64,000 bases of DNA from Candidatus Methanomethylophilaceae archaeon (GTDB taxonomy: Archaea > Thermoplasmatota > Thermoplasmata > Methanomassiliicoccales > Methanomethylophilaceae). The position numbers and the translations under genes are program-made. The DNA lies in NCBI GenBank assembly GCA_944320485.1, contig CALUHQ010000069.1, positions 30,099-94,098 of the forward strand, given 5' to 3'. Below the pieces are notes generated by a model, which worked only from the letters and a program-made list of their open reading frames with translations, was not told where the DNA came from and did no database searches. Below, piece by piece: positions 50,808 through 59,509 of this stretch; positions within the stretch are counted from its first letter, which is position 1, and every line of letters begins with the position of its first letter.

Positions 50808-51941
50808 TCAGGCTCCCAGCTTCTGGACGAAGTCCTTCATGATGCCGGGGATGTCGATCCTCTGCGGGCACACCTCCGCGCACTTCCCGCAACCGATGCA
50901 AGCGGAGGGTTGCCTGTCCTCCGGGACGGCGGCCAGCGCCATGGGTGCGATGAACCCTCCTCCGGTGAAGACGTGCTCGTTGTAGAGCTCGATCATGCGC
51001 GGAATGTCGATGCCCTTGGGGCAGTGGCTGATGCAGTACTTGCAGGCGGTGCAGGGCACGGCCTTGGCGTCGACCATGCTCCTCCCAAGTGCGAGGAGGT
51101 TCTCCATCTCCTTCCCGTCCAGGGGCCTGTCCTCCTCGCAGATGGCGATGTTCTGCCTCATCTGCTCCATGCTGGACGCACCCGACAGGATGACCGTCAC
51201 CTCCGGCACGGACTGCAGGAACCTGAACGCCCAGGCGACGGGGGCCTCGTCCGGCCTCATCCGCCTCAGCACGGCGGATTCCGACTCGCTGAGGTTCGCC
51301 AGGCGCCCTCCGCGGACCGGCTCCATGACCCAGCACGGGATGCCCCTGCTCCGCAGGAGCTCCATCTTGGCCTTGGCGTCCTGGAAATCCCAGTCCACGT
51401 AGTTGAGCTGCACCTGGCAGAACTCCATGTCGTCGCCGTACGCGTCGAGGAAGCGCTTCATGACGTCGTAGCTACCATGGACGGAGAACCCTAGATGGGA
51501 GATCCTGCCGTTCCTCCTCTGCTCCATGAGGTAGTCGTGGATGCCGTACCTGGGGTCCAGGTAGGCGTCGATGTTCAGCTCGCACACGTTGTGGAACAGG
51601 TAGAAGTCGAAGTGGTCCACGCTGCATTTCCTGAGCTGCTCCTCGAATATCTCTTCGACCTTGTTCATGTTGGACAGGTCGTATCCGGGGAACTTGTCGG
51701 CCAGATAGTACCTGTCGCGGGGGTAGCGCGCCAGCGCCTTCCCGATGACCGTCTCCGAGTTCCCTCCGTGGTATCCCCATGCGGTGTCGTAGTAGTTGAC
51801 CCCGTGGGCCATTGCGTAGTCGACCATCTTGAAGGCCGCGGTCTCGTCGATCCTGGCATCGTCCCCGTCGATCACCGGCAGGCGCATCGCGCCCATGCCG
51901 TAGAGCGATATGTCCTTTCCCTTGAAGTCCTTGTAGATCAT
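50808..51941 (-). CDS. Aldo/keto reductase with C-terminal 4Fe-4S domain
   Basis: 377 residues. The AKR catalytic tetrad is complete: Asp and Tyr in YYDTAWGYHGG (about 53-63), Lys in YYLADKFPG (about 84) and His in FYLFHNVCE (about 117). The C-terminal half carries CTACKYCISHCPKGI and CIGCGKCAEVCPQRI, so it can exchange electrons with iron-sulfur carriers. The start ATG has gaggtag upstream. Substrate unknown; such fusions are common in anaerobes. Confidence 0.9.
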   Translation of the reverse strand: MIYKDFKGKDISLYGMGAMRLPVIDGDDARIDETAAFKMVDYAMAHGVNYYDTAWGYHGGNSETVIGKALARYPRDRYYLADKFPGYDLSNMNKVEEIFEEQLRKCSVDHFDFYLFHNVCELNIDAYLDPRYGIHDYLMEQRRNGRISHLGFSVHGSYDVMKRFLDAYGDDMEFCQVQLNYVDWDFQDAKAKMELLRSRGIPCWVMEPVRGGRLANLSESESAVLRRMRPDEAPVAWAFRFLQSVPEVTVILSGASSMEQMRQNIAICEEDRPLDGKEMENLLALGRSMVDAKAVPCTACKYCISHCPKGIDIPRMIELYNEHVFTGGGFIAPMALAAVPEDRQPSACIGCGKCAEVCPQRIDIPGIMKDFVQKLGA

Positions 51942-52133
51942 GGTCGCTACCTCTTTCTCTGTCTTCTCATCAGGCCCTCAAGGTAGATAAAACATCTGGA
52001 GTTAAATCAAACATCAGAATATAATGTGCCAGACATCCAAAAACATGCATCCGATACCGATCCGGAGCCATGAGATGGACGTGGGAGAGCGCTTTTCCTA
52101 AAGGCACGTGCGCGCCCATTATTTCGCGCGATA

Positions 52134-52143
52134 GTTATAAAAC
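52134..52143 (+). promoter_or_regulatory. TATA box for the folD operon
   Basis: gttataaaac lies 32 bases before the folD ATG at 52175. A weak Shine-Dalgarno caggtg is 5 bases before the start. Confidence 0.6.
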
Positions 52144-52174
52144 AGGCATGACGCATTGAGCGCCAGGTGCTAAA

Positions 52175-53056
52175 ATGACTGCGAAGCTCATCCTCGGCAA
52201 GGAGGTCTCTGAGGAGATATACGGGGAGCTCAGACAGAGAATCGAGGCCTTGAAGGCCAGGGGCGTAACGCCCGGGCTGGCCGTGGTCCTCGTGGGGGAC
52301 GACCCCGCGTCGCAGGTCTACGTCAGGAAGAAGGGCGAGATGTGCGAGGAGCTCGGTATGAGGTCGACGACGATCGTCATGCCGAAGGAGACGACCCAGG
52401 AGGAGCTTCTGAGGAAGGTGGCGGAGCTGAACGCCGACCCGTCGATACACGGGTACCTCGTGCAGCTCCCGCTCCCGGACCACATCGACGAGGAGGCGGT
52501 GATCGACGCCATTGACCCCTCGAAGGATGTGGACTGCTTCCATCCGTCCAACGTCGGCAGGATGCTCATAGGCGATCCGGATTTCCTGCCAGCCACCCCC
52601 GCGGGGGTCCAGCAGATGCTCGTCAGGTCCGGCATCGAGACCGCCGGCAGGCATGTGGTGGTTGTCGGCAGGAGCAACATAGTCGGGAAGCCGATGGCGG
52701 CCATGATGGTCCAGAGAGGGGCAGGCGCGGACTCCACCGTGACGGTGGTGCACTCCAAGACGCCGAACCTGGCCGAGATCACATCCACCGCGGACATACT
52801 GGTGGTGGCGATCGGCAAGCCCAGGTTCATCACCGCCGACATGGTCAAGGAGGGTGCGGTCGTGATAGACGTAGGCACCAACAGGATCCAGGACCCGACC
52901 CATCCCAAGGGGAGCAGGCTCGTCGGGGACGTCGACTTCGATGCGGTCAAGGAGAAGGCCTCGTACATAACGCCGGTCCCCGGCGGCGTCGGGCCGATGA
53001 CGATATGCATGCTGATGGCGAACGCCGTCAGGGCTGCCGAGAGGGTGGTCGGATGA
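52175..53056 (+). CDS. folD: Methylenetetrahydrofolate dehydrogenase/cyclohydrolase FolD
   Basis: 293 residues, standard length. It interconverts methylene- and formyl-tetrahydrofolate with NADP. The sequence shows the VYVRKKGEMCEELG catalytic-Lys motif (about 49-62), the VQLPLPDHIDE loop, VVVGRSNIVGKPMAAMM in the nucleotide-binding fold and the C-terminal TPVPGGVGPMTICML. It supplies folate-bound C1 units, fitting a methyl-reducing methanogen without the full C1 pathway on methanopterin (inference). The stop overlaps the kptA start. Confidence 0.95.
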   Translation: MTAKLILGKEVSEEIYGELRQRIEALKARGVTPGLAVVLVGDDPASQVYVRKKGEMCEELGMRSTTIVMPKETTQEELLRKVAELNADPSIHGYLVQLPLPDHIDEEAVIDAIDPSKDVDCFHPSNVGRMLIGDPDFLPATPAGVQQMLVRSGIETAGRHVVVVGRSNIVGKPMAAMMVQRGAGADSTVTVVHSKTPNLAEITSTADILVVAIGKPRFITADMVKEGAVVIDVGTNRIQDPTHPKGSRLVGDVDFDAVKEKASYITPVPGGVGPMTICMLMANAVRAAERVVG

Positions 53057-53712
53057 TAAGGGAATGCGATGACCACGGATATTTCAGGAGCGAGAGGTGC
53101 CCGATCTGCGGCGAGGAGGGCAAGTTCATCATGTCCGACTACGAGGTCGAGAAGATCGGCAGGACCCTCGCCGCTATACTTAGGCACGGCAAGTTCGGTC
53201 TCGAGATGGACCAGCAGGGGAACGTCTCACTCAAGGACGTGATGGCGAAGATACGCGAGCGCAACCCTCGCATGAACTGGCTCAGGTCCAGGCACATCGA
53301 GGCCCTCGTGGACACCGACCCGAAGGGGAGGTACGTCATCCACGGGGGGAAGATCAGGGCCACCTACGGGCACACTATCCCGCTGGACATCAGGCTGGAC
53401 TGCGAGAACATACCCGACGAGCTGTTCTACCCCGCGACACCCGAGGAGGCCGAGCTCATACTCGAGTCCGGCATATTCCCCGCGGACCGCGCCATGGTGC
53501 ATCTGTCCCTCACCTACAGGGACGCGCTGAGGGCGGGCTCCGTCAGGACGGAGGACCCGGTCATCCTGGTGATCGATACCGGCGTGTGCATGGAGCTGGG
53601 TTCGGACATAGGCAGGGCCGCGAAGACGGTGTTCCTGTGCAGGAGCGTCCCCGCCGACGCCATAGACATCGCCGACCCGGAGGACTGGGACGTCGAAGAG
53701 GAGGATGACTGA
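53053..53712 (+). CDS. kptA: RNA 2'-phosphotransferase KptA/Tpt1
   Basis: 219 residues. An N-terminal zinc-binding head (CDDHGYFRSERCPICGE) precedes the catalytic fold. Family signatures are LAAILRHGKFGLEMDQQGNVSLKDVM (the LRH arginine-histidine motif), RATYGHTIPL and LTYRDALRAG. In eukaryotes Tpt1 removes the splice-junction 2'-phosphate using NAD; in archaea the substrate is less clear and ADP-ribosylation of RNA ends is possible. It overlaps folD by 4 bases and is 2 bases from the next gene. Confidence 0.92.
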   Translation: MIRECDDHGYFRSERCPICGEEGKFIMSDYEVEKIGRTLAAILRHGKFGLEMDQQGNVSLKDVMAKIRERNPRMNWLRSRHIEALVDTDPKGRYVIHGGKIRATYGHTIPLDIRLDCENIPDELFYPATPEEAELILESGIFPADRAMVHLSLTYRDALRAGSVRTEDPVILVIDTGVCMELGSDIGRAAKTVFLCRSVPADAIDIADPEDWDVEEEDD

Positions 53713-53714
53713 GC

Positions 53715-54665
53715 ATGGTGCAGGTCCTGAGACCGGACGAGGTCAGGGAGAGGTACGGCCCCATGTTCTGCCGCGGGTTCTACACCCTGGTGGACGAGGA
53801 GCACGGCAGGGCGCAGATCATCGAGAAGTGCGTGGCCAAGGGCCCCGGGGAGTGGGACATAGTCAACAGGCGCCGCACCAAGGGCGTCATCGAATCCATC
53901 CGCATGGAGTCCAACATGCTCGTCATGGACACCATCATAGGCGAGAGGGAGCTCAACTTCGGACCTGTGTCGTCGGACGTCGGCGGCCAGGGGCTGATGG
54001 CCCTGAAGGTGGAGGGGGACGAGGTCCGCACCACCTGGTACGGCATCGCCGGGGCATCCGTCGGCATAGGTGCGTGCATCCCCCAGTGCCCGGACGTAAT
54101 CCGCACGGAGTACCCGGACGACTTCACCATGGGCGGCGCCCACAGGGCCCATGTGGACATTATCACACCCAAGATGGTCCGTGTCATCATAGGCATAGAC
54201 GATACGGACACCAAGGAGCAGGGCGCATCCTGGGTCGCCGCGCTCAAGATGGGCACGCAGTGCCCGATAGGCCATTTCATAGAGCACAAGATCATCCAGC
54301 TGAACCCCAAGGTCCCCAACAAGACCACCAACTGCTGCTCCACAGCGGTGTCGTTCGCCGTCAAGGAGGAGGAGATACCGGCGCTCATAGAGTACGCGGT
54401 CGACTTCATCAGGAAGGAGTCCTACTCAGAGGACGCGGTCATCACAGTCTTCCAGGGCCTGGAGGTTCCGGCCCCGCTCAGGGACTACGGCTGGAGCTGC
54501 AAGTCCGTCCTGTACACCACCGAGGACGCGGTCAAGGTCGCGGAGGAGAACGGCGTGCAGATCATCAGCGTCACCGGCACGAAGGGCGTGATCGGTGCCG
54601 TGGCCGCCATAGGCTGCTTCGACCTGGGAGAGAAGGCCGCAGGCATCCCAGAGGATTTCGAGTGA
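53715..54665 (+). CDS. Methanogenesis marker protein 11
   Basis: 316 residues. It contains VRVIIGIDDTDTKEQGASWVAALKMG (about 152-177) and KTTNCCSTAVSFAV, the pattern of methanogenesis marker 11 proteins, which share the GIDDTD segment with tRNA-Ile agmatidine synthetase TiaS. Its function is not established, but it is nearly confined to methanogens (established knowledge). It lies in an operon with KptA, a cis-prenyltransferase and a B12-dependent-type radical SAM protein, with gaps of 2-4 bases. Confidence 0.82.
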   Translation: MVQVLRPDEVRERYGPMFCRGFYTLVDEEHGRAQIIEKCVAKGPGEWDIVNRRRTKGVIESIRMESNMLVMDTIIGERELNFGPVSSDVGGQGLMALKVEGDEVRTTWYGIAGASVGIGACIPQCPDVIRTEYPDDFTMGGAHRAHVDIITPKMVRVIIGIDDTDTKEQGASWVAALKMGTQCPIGHFIEHKIIQLNPKVPNKTTNCCSTAVSFAVKEEEIPALIEYAVDFIRKESYSEDAVITVFQGLEVPAPLRDYGWSCKSVLYTTEDAVKVAEENGVQIISVTGTKGVIGAVAAIGCFDLGEKAAGIPEDFE

Positions 54666-54669
54666 TCCG

Positions 54670-55449
54670 ATGGAAGTACCCCGCCTGATCACAGACAGGG
54701 CCTACTCGACCTACGAGTCGATGATCGAGAGGGAGGTCGCCGCCGGCGAGATGCCCAAGCACATCGCCATCATCATGGACGGCAACCGCAGGTACGCCGA
54801 GGAGGTCCTCGGAGCCGACCCGATGGAGGGTCACAAGCTCGGCAGGAAGAAGCTGGAGGAGGTCCTCCACTGGTGCCTGGAGCTGGACATTCACATCATC
54901 ACGGTCTACGCGTTCTCCACCGAGAACTTCAACAGGGACGAGGACGAGGTCACGTACCTGATGGAGCTGCTGGAGCAGTCCCTGTACGACTTCGCCGACG
55001 ATCCGGACGTCCACGCCAAGAAGGTGGCCATCAAGGTCATCGGGGACATGTCCATGCTCCCGGAGAACGTGGTGAAGGCCGCGGAGTACGCGCTGGAGAG
55101 GACCGGGAGCTACACGGACAACTGCCTCAACATGGCCATCGCGTACAGCGGGAGGCAGGACATAATGAACGCGGTCAGGGGCATCGCGTCGGACGTCCTG
55201 GAGGGGAAGATAACCCTGGACGACATCGACGAGTCGATGATCTCCAACTACGTCTCGACGACGGGCCTCCCCGACCCGGACCTGGTCCTGCGCACCTCGG
55301 GGGAGGTGAGGGTCTCCAACTTCCTCCTGTGGCAGATGGCCTATTCGGAGCTGTACTTCACGGACGTGTACTGGCCCGGTTTCAGGCACATAGACTTCCT
55401 CAGGGCCATAAGGACGTTCCAGCAGCGCCACAGGCGCTTCGGGAAGTGA
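54670..55449 (+). CDS. uppS: Polyprenyl diphosphate synthase (cis-prenyltransferase, UppS-like)
   Basis: 259 residues. Signatures are IAIIMDGNRRYAEE (catalytic Asp, about 34-47), VYAFSTENFNRDEDEVTYLM, and the C-terminal PDPDLVLRTSGEVRVSNFLLWQMAYSELYFTDVYWPGF. It elongates allylic diphosphates with cis additions to make the lipid carrier for glycosylation, as in archaeal tritrans,polycis-polyprenyl diphosphate. It is the substrate-supplying step for polyprenol kinase-like enzymes such as 27310-28011. Confidence 0.95.
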   Translation: MEVPRLITDRAYSTYESMIEREVAAGEMPKHIAIIMDGNRRYAEEVLGADPMEGHKLGRKKLEEVLHWCLELDIHIITVYAFSTENFNRDEDEVTYLMELLEQSLYDFADDPDVHAKKVAIKVIGDMSMLPENVVKAAEYALERTGSYTDNCLNMAIAYSGRQDIMNAVRGIASDVLEGKITLDDIDESMISNYVSTTGLPDPDLVLRTSGEVRVSNFLLWQMAYSELYFTDVYWPGFRHIDFLRAIRTFQQRHRRFGK

Positions 55450-55453
55450 GAGG

Positions 55454-57175
55454 ATGGGTTCAGACATAATATTCCTGCACGCGCCCAGCGTGTACGACTT
55501 CAGGAAGAAGCCGATATTCTACGGGCCGGTCAGCGACGTCATACCGTCGTCGCCGGTCTTCGAGATGTACCCCGTGGGGTTCATGACCATCTCGTCACAT
55601 CTGGAGGCGGCCGGGTTCAGGACCCGCATCGTCAACATCGCCGTGCAGATGCTCCAGAGCGAGAGGTTCGACGTGGAGGAGAGGATCCGGAAGCTGGACG
55701 CCGACGTGTTCGCCATCGACCTCCACTGGATGCCCCACGCCCACGGCGCCATCGAGCTGGCGAAGATAGTGAAGCGCCATCATCCGGACTCGAAGGTCGA
55801 GTTCGGGGGGCTGACCTCCTCGTACTTCTACGACGAGCTGATACGCCGCCCCGAGATCGACCTGGTCATGAGGGGGGACACCACCGAGGTCCCCACGGTC
55901 ATGATGATGGAGGCCCTCCAGAGGGGAGGGGACCTGTCGAAGGTCCCGAACCTGGTCTGGAAGGATGCCGACGGCAAGGTCCACGACAACGGCCTGACGT
56001 ACAGCCTGGAGAGCCTGGACGACATCATGTTCGACTACGGCACCATGATCAGGAGCGTCCTCAGGAACAGGGACATATCCGGGGCGCTGCCGTGGTACGG
56101 ATGGGATAAGCTCCCGCTGACGTCGGTGTTCACGGTCAGGGGATGCAGCGTAAACTGCGCCGAGTGCGGCGGCTCCCACTTCGCCAACGGGAGGGTCGTA
56201 TGCAGGAACCGGCCCGCCTTCCGCAGCCCGGAGAAGCTGGCGGGGGACATAGACAACATCCAGTCCTACCTGGACACCCCGGTGTTCATCGTGGGGGACC
56301 TGAGGCAGCAGAGCATGGGTTACGCGGAGCGGTTCCTCAAGGAATGCAGGGAGCGCCGCATCAAGAATCATGTCGTGATAGAGCTGTTCAACGGCGCCAC
56401 CCCGGATTACTTCAAGCAGATAGACAGGTCGTTCGAGGGAGGCTGGTCGATAGAGTTCTCCCCGGACTCCCACGACGAGAAGGTCAGGCTGGCCCTGGGG
56501 AAGGGCTACACCAACGAGGCCATAGAGAAGACCATCCCCGCGGCCTTCGAGAACGGATGCTTCAGGTTCGACCTGTTCTACATGAACGGCCTCCCGTTCC
56601 AGGACAGGGAGTCCGCCATGGACAGCGCGAGGGCATCGAAGAGGCTGTGGGGCCTAGTGGGGAAGGACGACGGCCTGTTCATCTACAACGCGCCCTTCGC
56701 GCCCTTCGTCGATCCCGGGAGCAGGGTCTTCGAGGAGCCTGAGAAGTGGGGATACACGCTCAGGGCGAGGACGCTGGAGGAGCACAGGGTGCTCCTGGAC
56801 AACCCGTCGTGGAAGCACGTCCTGTCCTACGAGACGAAATGGATGACGCGCGACGATATCGCGGAGATATCGTACGACGCGGCCGTGGAGCTCGCCGGAT
56901 GCGAGCACGCCGCCGGAAGGATCGACGACGACACATACAACCAGAGGGTGGAGAGGACGGAGTTCGCCCGCTCCCTCATGCACAAGGTCGACGACATCCT
57001 CAGGATCGAGGATCCCGAGGAGAGGGAGGCCCGTCTCTGGGAGACGAAGGACGAGGGCAAGCGCATGATGAACTCCACTGTCTGCAACAAGAAGGACCTG
57101 GACTGGGACGCGGGCTCCATCTGGTCCAACGGCCCCCGCGTGGTGGCGGGACTGCTCAAGTCGATGTTCAGATGA
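55454..57175 (+). CDS. B12-binding / radical SAM protein (Ta0216-like)
   Basis: 573 residues. The N-terminal part (about 30-150) looks like a cobalamin-binding fold (PVGFMTISSHLEAAGFRTRIVNIAV...ADVFAIDLHWMPHA...EFGGLTSSYF). The radical SAM cluster motif is RGCSVNCAECGG (CxxxCxxC, about 228-240). The long C-terminal part is unassigned. It resembles the family first noted in Thermoplasma (Ta0216). Such enzymes methylate unactivated carbons or rearrange substrates. As last gene of the marker 11 operon, modification of a protein, RNA or lipid is possible; the substrate is unknown. Confidence 0.85.
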   Translation: MGSDIIFLHAPSVYDFRKKPIFYGPVSDVIPSSPVFEMYPVGFMTISSHLEAAGFRTRIVNIAVQMLQSERFDVEERIRKLDADVFAIDLHWMPHAHGAIELAKIVKRHHPDSKVEFGGLTSSYFYDELIRRPEIDLVMRGDTTEVPTVMMMEALQRGGDLSKVPNLVWKDADGKVHDNGLTYSLESLDDIMFDYGTMIRSVLRNRDISGALPWYGWDKLPLTSVFTVRGCSVNCAECGGSHFANGRVVCRNRPAFRSPEKLAGDIDNIQSYLDTPVFIVGDLRQQSMGYAERFLKECRERRIKNHVVIELFNGATPDYFKQIDRSFEGGWSIEFSPDSHDEKVRLALGKGYTNEAIEKTIPAAFENGCFRFDLFYMNGLPFQDRESAMDSARASKRLWGLVGKDDGLFIYNAPFAPFVDPGSRVFEEPEKWGYTLRARTLEEHRVLLDNPSWKHVLSYETKWMTRDDIAEISYDAAVELAGCEHAAGRIDDDTYNQRVERTEFARSLMHKVDDILRIEDPEEREARLWETKDEGKRMMNSTVCNKKDLDWDAGSIWSNGPRVVAGLLKSMFR

Positions 57176-57190
57176 GCCGTCCTGGCACGT

Positions 57191-57991
57191 TCATCCGCGG
57201 GTCATCCTGCGGGACTTCTCCGCCGTCACGTCGACGGCTGCGATCATAGCCGCGCGCAGGCCCCTGTCCTCCAGCTCGCGGACCCCTTCTATGGTGGTGC
57301 CGCCGGGCGAGCACACCTCGTCCCTGAGGATGTCGGGGTGCTTCCCCGTCTCCAGGACCATCTTCGCAGCCCCCAGTACGGACTGGGCGGCCAGCCTTAT
57401 CGCCGCGTCGCGTTTGAGTCCGTTGAGGACGCCGGCGTCGGCCATCGCGTCGATCACCAGGTAGATGAAGGCGGGCGAGCTCCCTGCGATGCCTGTGACT
57501 ATGTCCATCTCGGACTCGCTCACGCTCACCGCGAGGCCCACGGACCCGAGTATCCCGGCGACCTCATCCCTCTCGGAATCGGTCAGGGTGCCGTCGTCGC
57601 AGTACCCCATCGCACCCTCGAGGACCATGCAGCAATGGTTGGGCATGACCCTCACGATCTTGACGTCTGGCACATATGATTTCAGCTGCTCCACGGTGAG
57701 TCCGGCGACCACACTGACGAGGATCTTCCCGGAGACGTCGCCCATCTCGGAGACGACCTCGGGGACCTGCTTCGGCTTGACCGCCAGGACGATGATGCGG
57801 GACTCGGAGCACACCTCCGCGGGACCCGGGACGGTCCTGATCCCGTACTCCTCGGCGACCCTCCTGCGGGACTCCTCGCTGCCGGTGCAAGCGACGATGC
57901 GGTCCGCTTCGAATACCCTCTTGGACAGGAGCCCGCCTATGAGGGCACCGCCCATTTTACCAGCGCCAATGAATCCTATGTCGGCGGTCAT
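57191..57991 (-). CDS. proC: Pyrroline-5-carboxylate reductase
   Basis: 266 residues, standard length. It makes proline from pyrroline-5-carboxylate with NAD(P)H. The N-terminal nucleotide fold is IGFIGAGKMGGALIGGLL. AVKPKQVPEV, VRVMPNHCCMVLEGAMGY and the signature GITGIAGSSPAFIY/DEVCSPGGTTIEGVRELED-type C-terminal region are present. The last has the usual 'SPGGTT' active-site loop. It has its own TATA box at 58012-58023 and is transcribed away from the fpo operon. Confidence 0.95.
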   Translation of the reverse strand: MTADIGFIGAGKMGGALIGGLLSKRVFEADRIVACTGSEESRRRVAEEYGIRTVPGPAEVCSESRIIVLAVKPKQVPEVVSEMGDVSGKILVSVVAGLTVEQLKSYVPDVKIVRVMPNHCCMVLEGAMGYCDDGTLTDSERDEVAGILGSVGLAVSVSESEMDIVTGIAGSSPAFIYLVIDAMADAGVLNGLKRDAAIRLAAQSVLGAAKMVLETGKHPDILRDEVCSPGGTTIEGVRELEDRGLRAAMIAAVDVTAEKSRRMTRG

Positions 57992-58011
57992 GCTACGTGC
58001 ATATCCCGGGT

Positions 58012-58023
58012 CTTATATAATAT
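58012..58023 (-). promoter_or_regulatory. TATA box for proC
   Basis: cttatataatat on the plus strand (atattatataag on the minus strand) lies about 22-32 bases upstream of ATG 57991. Confidence 0.6.
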
Positions 58024-58062
58024 GGGCGAGGGTGTCAAAAACAAGGCTTTCCGCACTGTCAT

Positions 58063-58074
58063 CTTATTTAAAAC
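58063..58074 (+). promoter_or_regulatory. TATA box for the fpo operon
   Basis: cttatttaaaac lies 46-57 bases before the fpoA ATG at 58120, leaving a leader of about 20-30 bases. Confidence 0.55.
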
Positions 58075-58119
58075 CTCGTGTGTATCCTTTATGTATTACT
58101 AAAACATCGCCGAAACCCA

Positions 58120-58482
58120 ATGTCACTAATTGTGTACTACATGCCATTAGCGATAGTGAGCGTCATCGCTCTCGGATTCGCTCCGTTGGCATGGTGGGCA
58201 TCTAGGTTCGTCCGGCCCAAGAAACCCACTCAGTGGATGGAGACAACCTATGAGTGCGGTTCAGAACCCATCGGGGAAGCCCATGTGCAATTCAGGTTCC
58301 AGTACTACACTTTTGCACTGATTTTCGTCGTTTTCGACCTGGTTGCGACATTCCTCATGATCTGGGTGATCGCGTTCTCCGGACTCACGCTGAACGCGCA
58401 GCTCATGATGCTGGTATTCTTCGGGATTCTGATTCTTGGTGTGGTCTACGCCTTGAAAAAGGAGGATTACGTATGGATATGA
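58120..58482 (+). CDS. fpoA: Fpo complex membrane subunit A (NuoA-like)
   Basis: 120 residues with three transmembrane helices. The conserved NuoA segment TTYECGSEPIGEAHVQFRFQYYTFALIFVVFDLVATFL is present. It is a proton-channel-side small subunit at the junction of the membrane and peripheral arms. ATG 58120 is used; an upstream in-frame codon at 58078 lies before a plausible leader. Its stop overlaps fpoB by 10 bases, and nine more fpo genes follow. Confidence 0.93.
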   Translation: MSLIVYYMPLAIVSVIALGFAPLAWWASRFVRPKKPTQWMETTYECGSEPIGEAHVQFRFQYYTFALIFVVFDLVATFLMIWVIAFSGLTLNAQLMMLVFFGILILGVVYALKKEDYVWI

Positions 58483-59036
58483 GCCTCTACCCCCATGCGG
58501 TTGCGATGAGTGCTGACGAGTTCATGTCATGGTCCGATGCCATGATCAACGACCTCCTCAGCTCCGGAACCAAGAAGACTGTGGACGAGCTCACGGGACC
58601 CATCTGGACTTGGGCCATGAAGAACTCCATGCACCCGCTGCACTGGGGTCTCGCATGCTGCGCCCTCGAGATGGCCGCGGCTTCCGCGCCCAGGTACGAT
58701 GCCGAGCGTTACGGTATGATCTACCGTTCCTCGCCCAGGCAGACCGACATCCTGCTGGTCAACGGCTGGATCTCCAAGAAGATCCGTCCCGACCTGAGGC
58801 GTCTCTACGAGCAGATACCCAACCCCAAGTGGGTCGTGGCCATGGGCGAGTGCGCCATCTCCGGCGGACCCTGGTACGACTCCTACAACACCGTGCAGGG
58901 ACTGGACCAGATCGTTCCTGTGGATGTCTACATCCCCGGATGCCCCGCACGTCCCGACGCGATGATCGACGGATTCATGCTCCTCCAGAAGAAGATCGAG
59001 AGCTACTTCAAGAGGGGAGCCTTCATGGAGGACTGA
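58473..59036 (+). CDS. fpoB: Fpo complex subunit B (NuoB-like, cluster N2)
   Basis: 187 residues. All four ligands of the N2 4Fe-4S cluster are visible: the tandem pair in WGLACCALEM (about 65-66), the Cys in MGECAISGG (about 130) and the Cys in YIPGCPARPDA (about 160). It passes electrons to the membrane-bound carrier, methanophenazine in Methanosarcina; in Methanomassiliicoccales the acceptor is debated. The start is ATG 58473, within the fpoA end. Confidence 0.95.
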   Translation: MDMSLYPHAVAMSADEFMSWSDAMINDLLSSGTKKTVDELTGPIWTWAMKNSMHPLHWGLACCALEMAAASAPRYDAERYGMIYRSSPRQTDILLVNGWISKKIRPDLRRLYEQIPNPKWVVAMGECAISGGPWYDSYNTVQGLDQIVPVDVYIPGCPARPDAMIDGFMLLQKKIESYFKRGAFMED

Positions 59037-59038
59037 GG

Positions 59039-59509
59039 ATGGACACGGAAGCAGTGTACCAGAAGCCCTCCGAGGAGGAGGTCAAGACCCTCCTCACAGA
59101 GAAGTTCCCGTTCATCGAGGTAACAGGCACGGAGCCCCGCAGGGTCTACGCCAAGCTCCCCAAGGAGAACGTCCTCGAGGTCTGCAAGTACATCCAGCAC
59201 AACCTCACCTTCGAGCACTGCTCGACGGTCATCGGAGTGGACTACGTCGACCACATGACGGTCGTGTACCACCTGTCGAACTACTGGAACGGCCTCATGA
59301 TCGAGCTCTCCGCCGACCTTCCCCTGGACGACCTCCACGTCGAGTCCGTCTCCGGGGTCTGGGAGGGAGCCAACTGGCACGAGAGGGAGACATGGGAGCT
59401 CTTCGGCATAGTCTTCGACAACCACCCCAGGCTGGAGAGGCTGCTGACGCCGAAGACCTACGAGTTCTTCCCCTTCAGGAAATCATACAAGCTCAGGGGG
59501 AGTGAGTGA
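59039..59509 (+). CDS. fpoC: Fpo complex subunit C (NuoC-like)
   Basis: 156 residues. The 30-kDa-subunit signature GANWHERETWELFGIVFDNHPRLERLLTP is near residues 109-137, with the following FPFRKSYKL. It is a peripheral-arm structural subunit that packs on FpoD. It starts 2 bases after fpoB and overlaps fpoD by one base. Confidence 0.93.
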   Translation: MDTEAVYQKPSEEEVKTLLTEKFPFIEVTGTEPRRVYAKLPKENVLEVCKYIQHNLTFEHCSTVIGVDYVDHMTVVYHLSNYWNGLMIELSADLPLDDLHVESVSGVWEGANWHERETWELFGIVFDNHPRLERLLTPKTYEFFPFRKSYKLRGSE

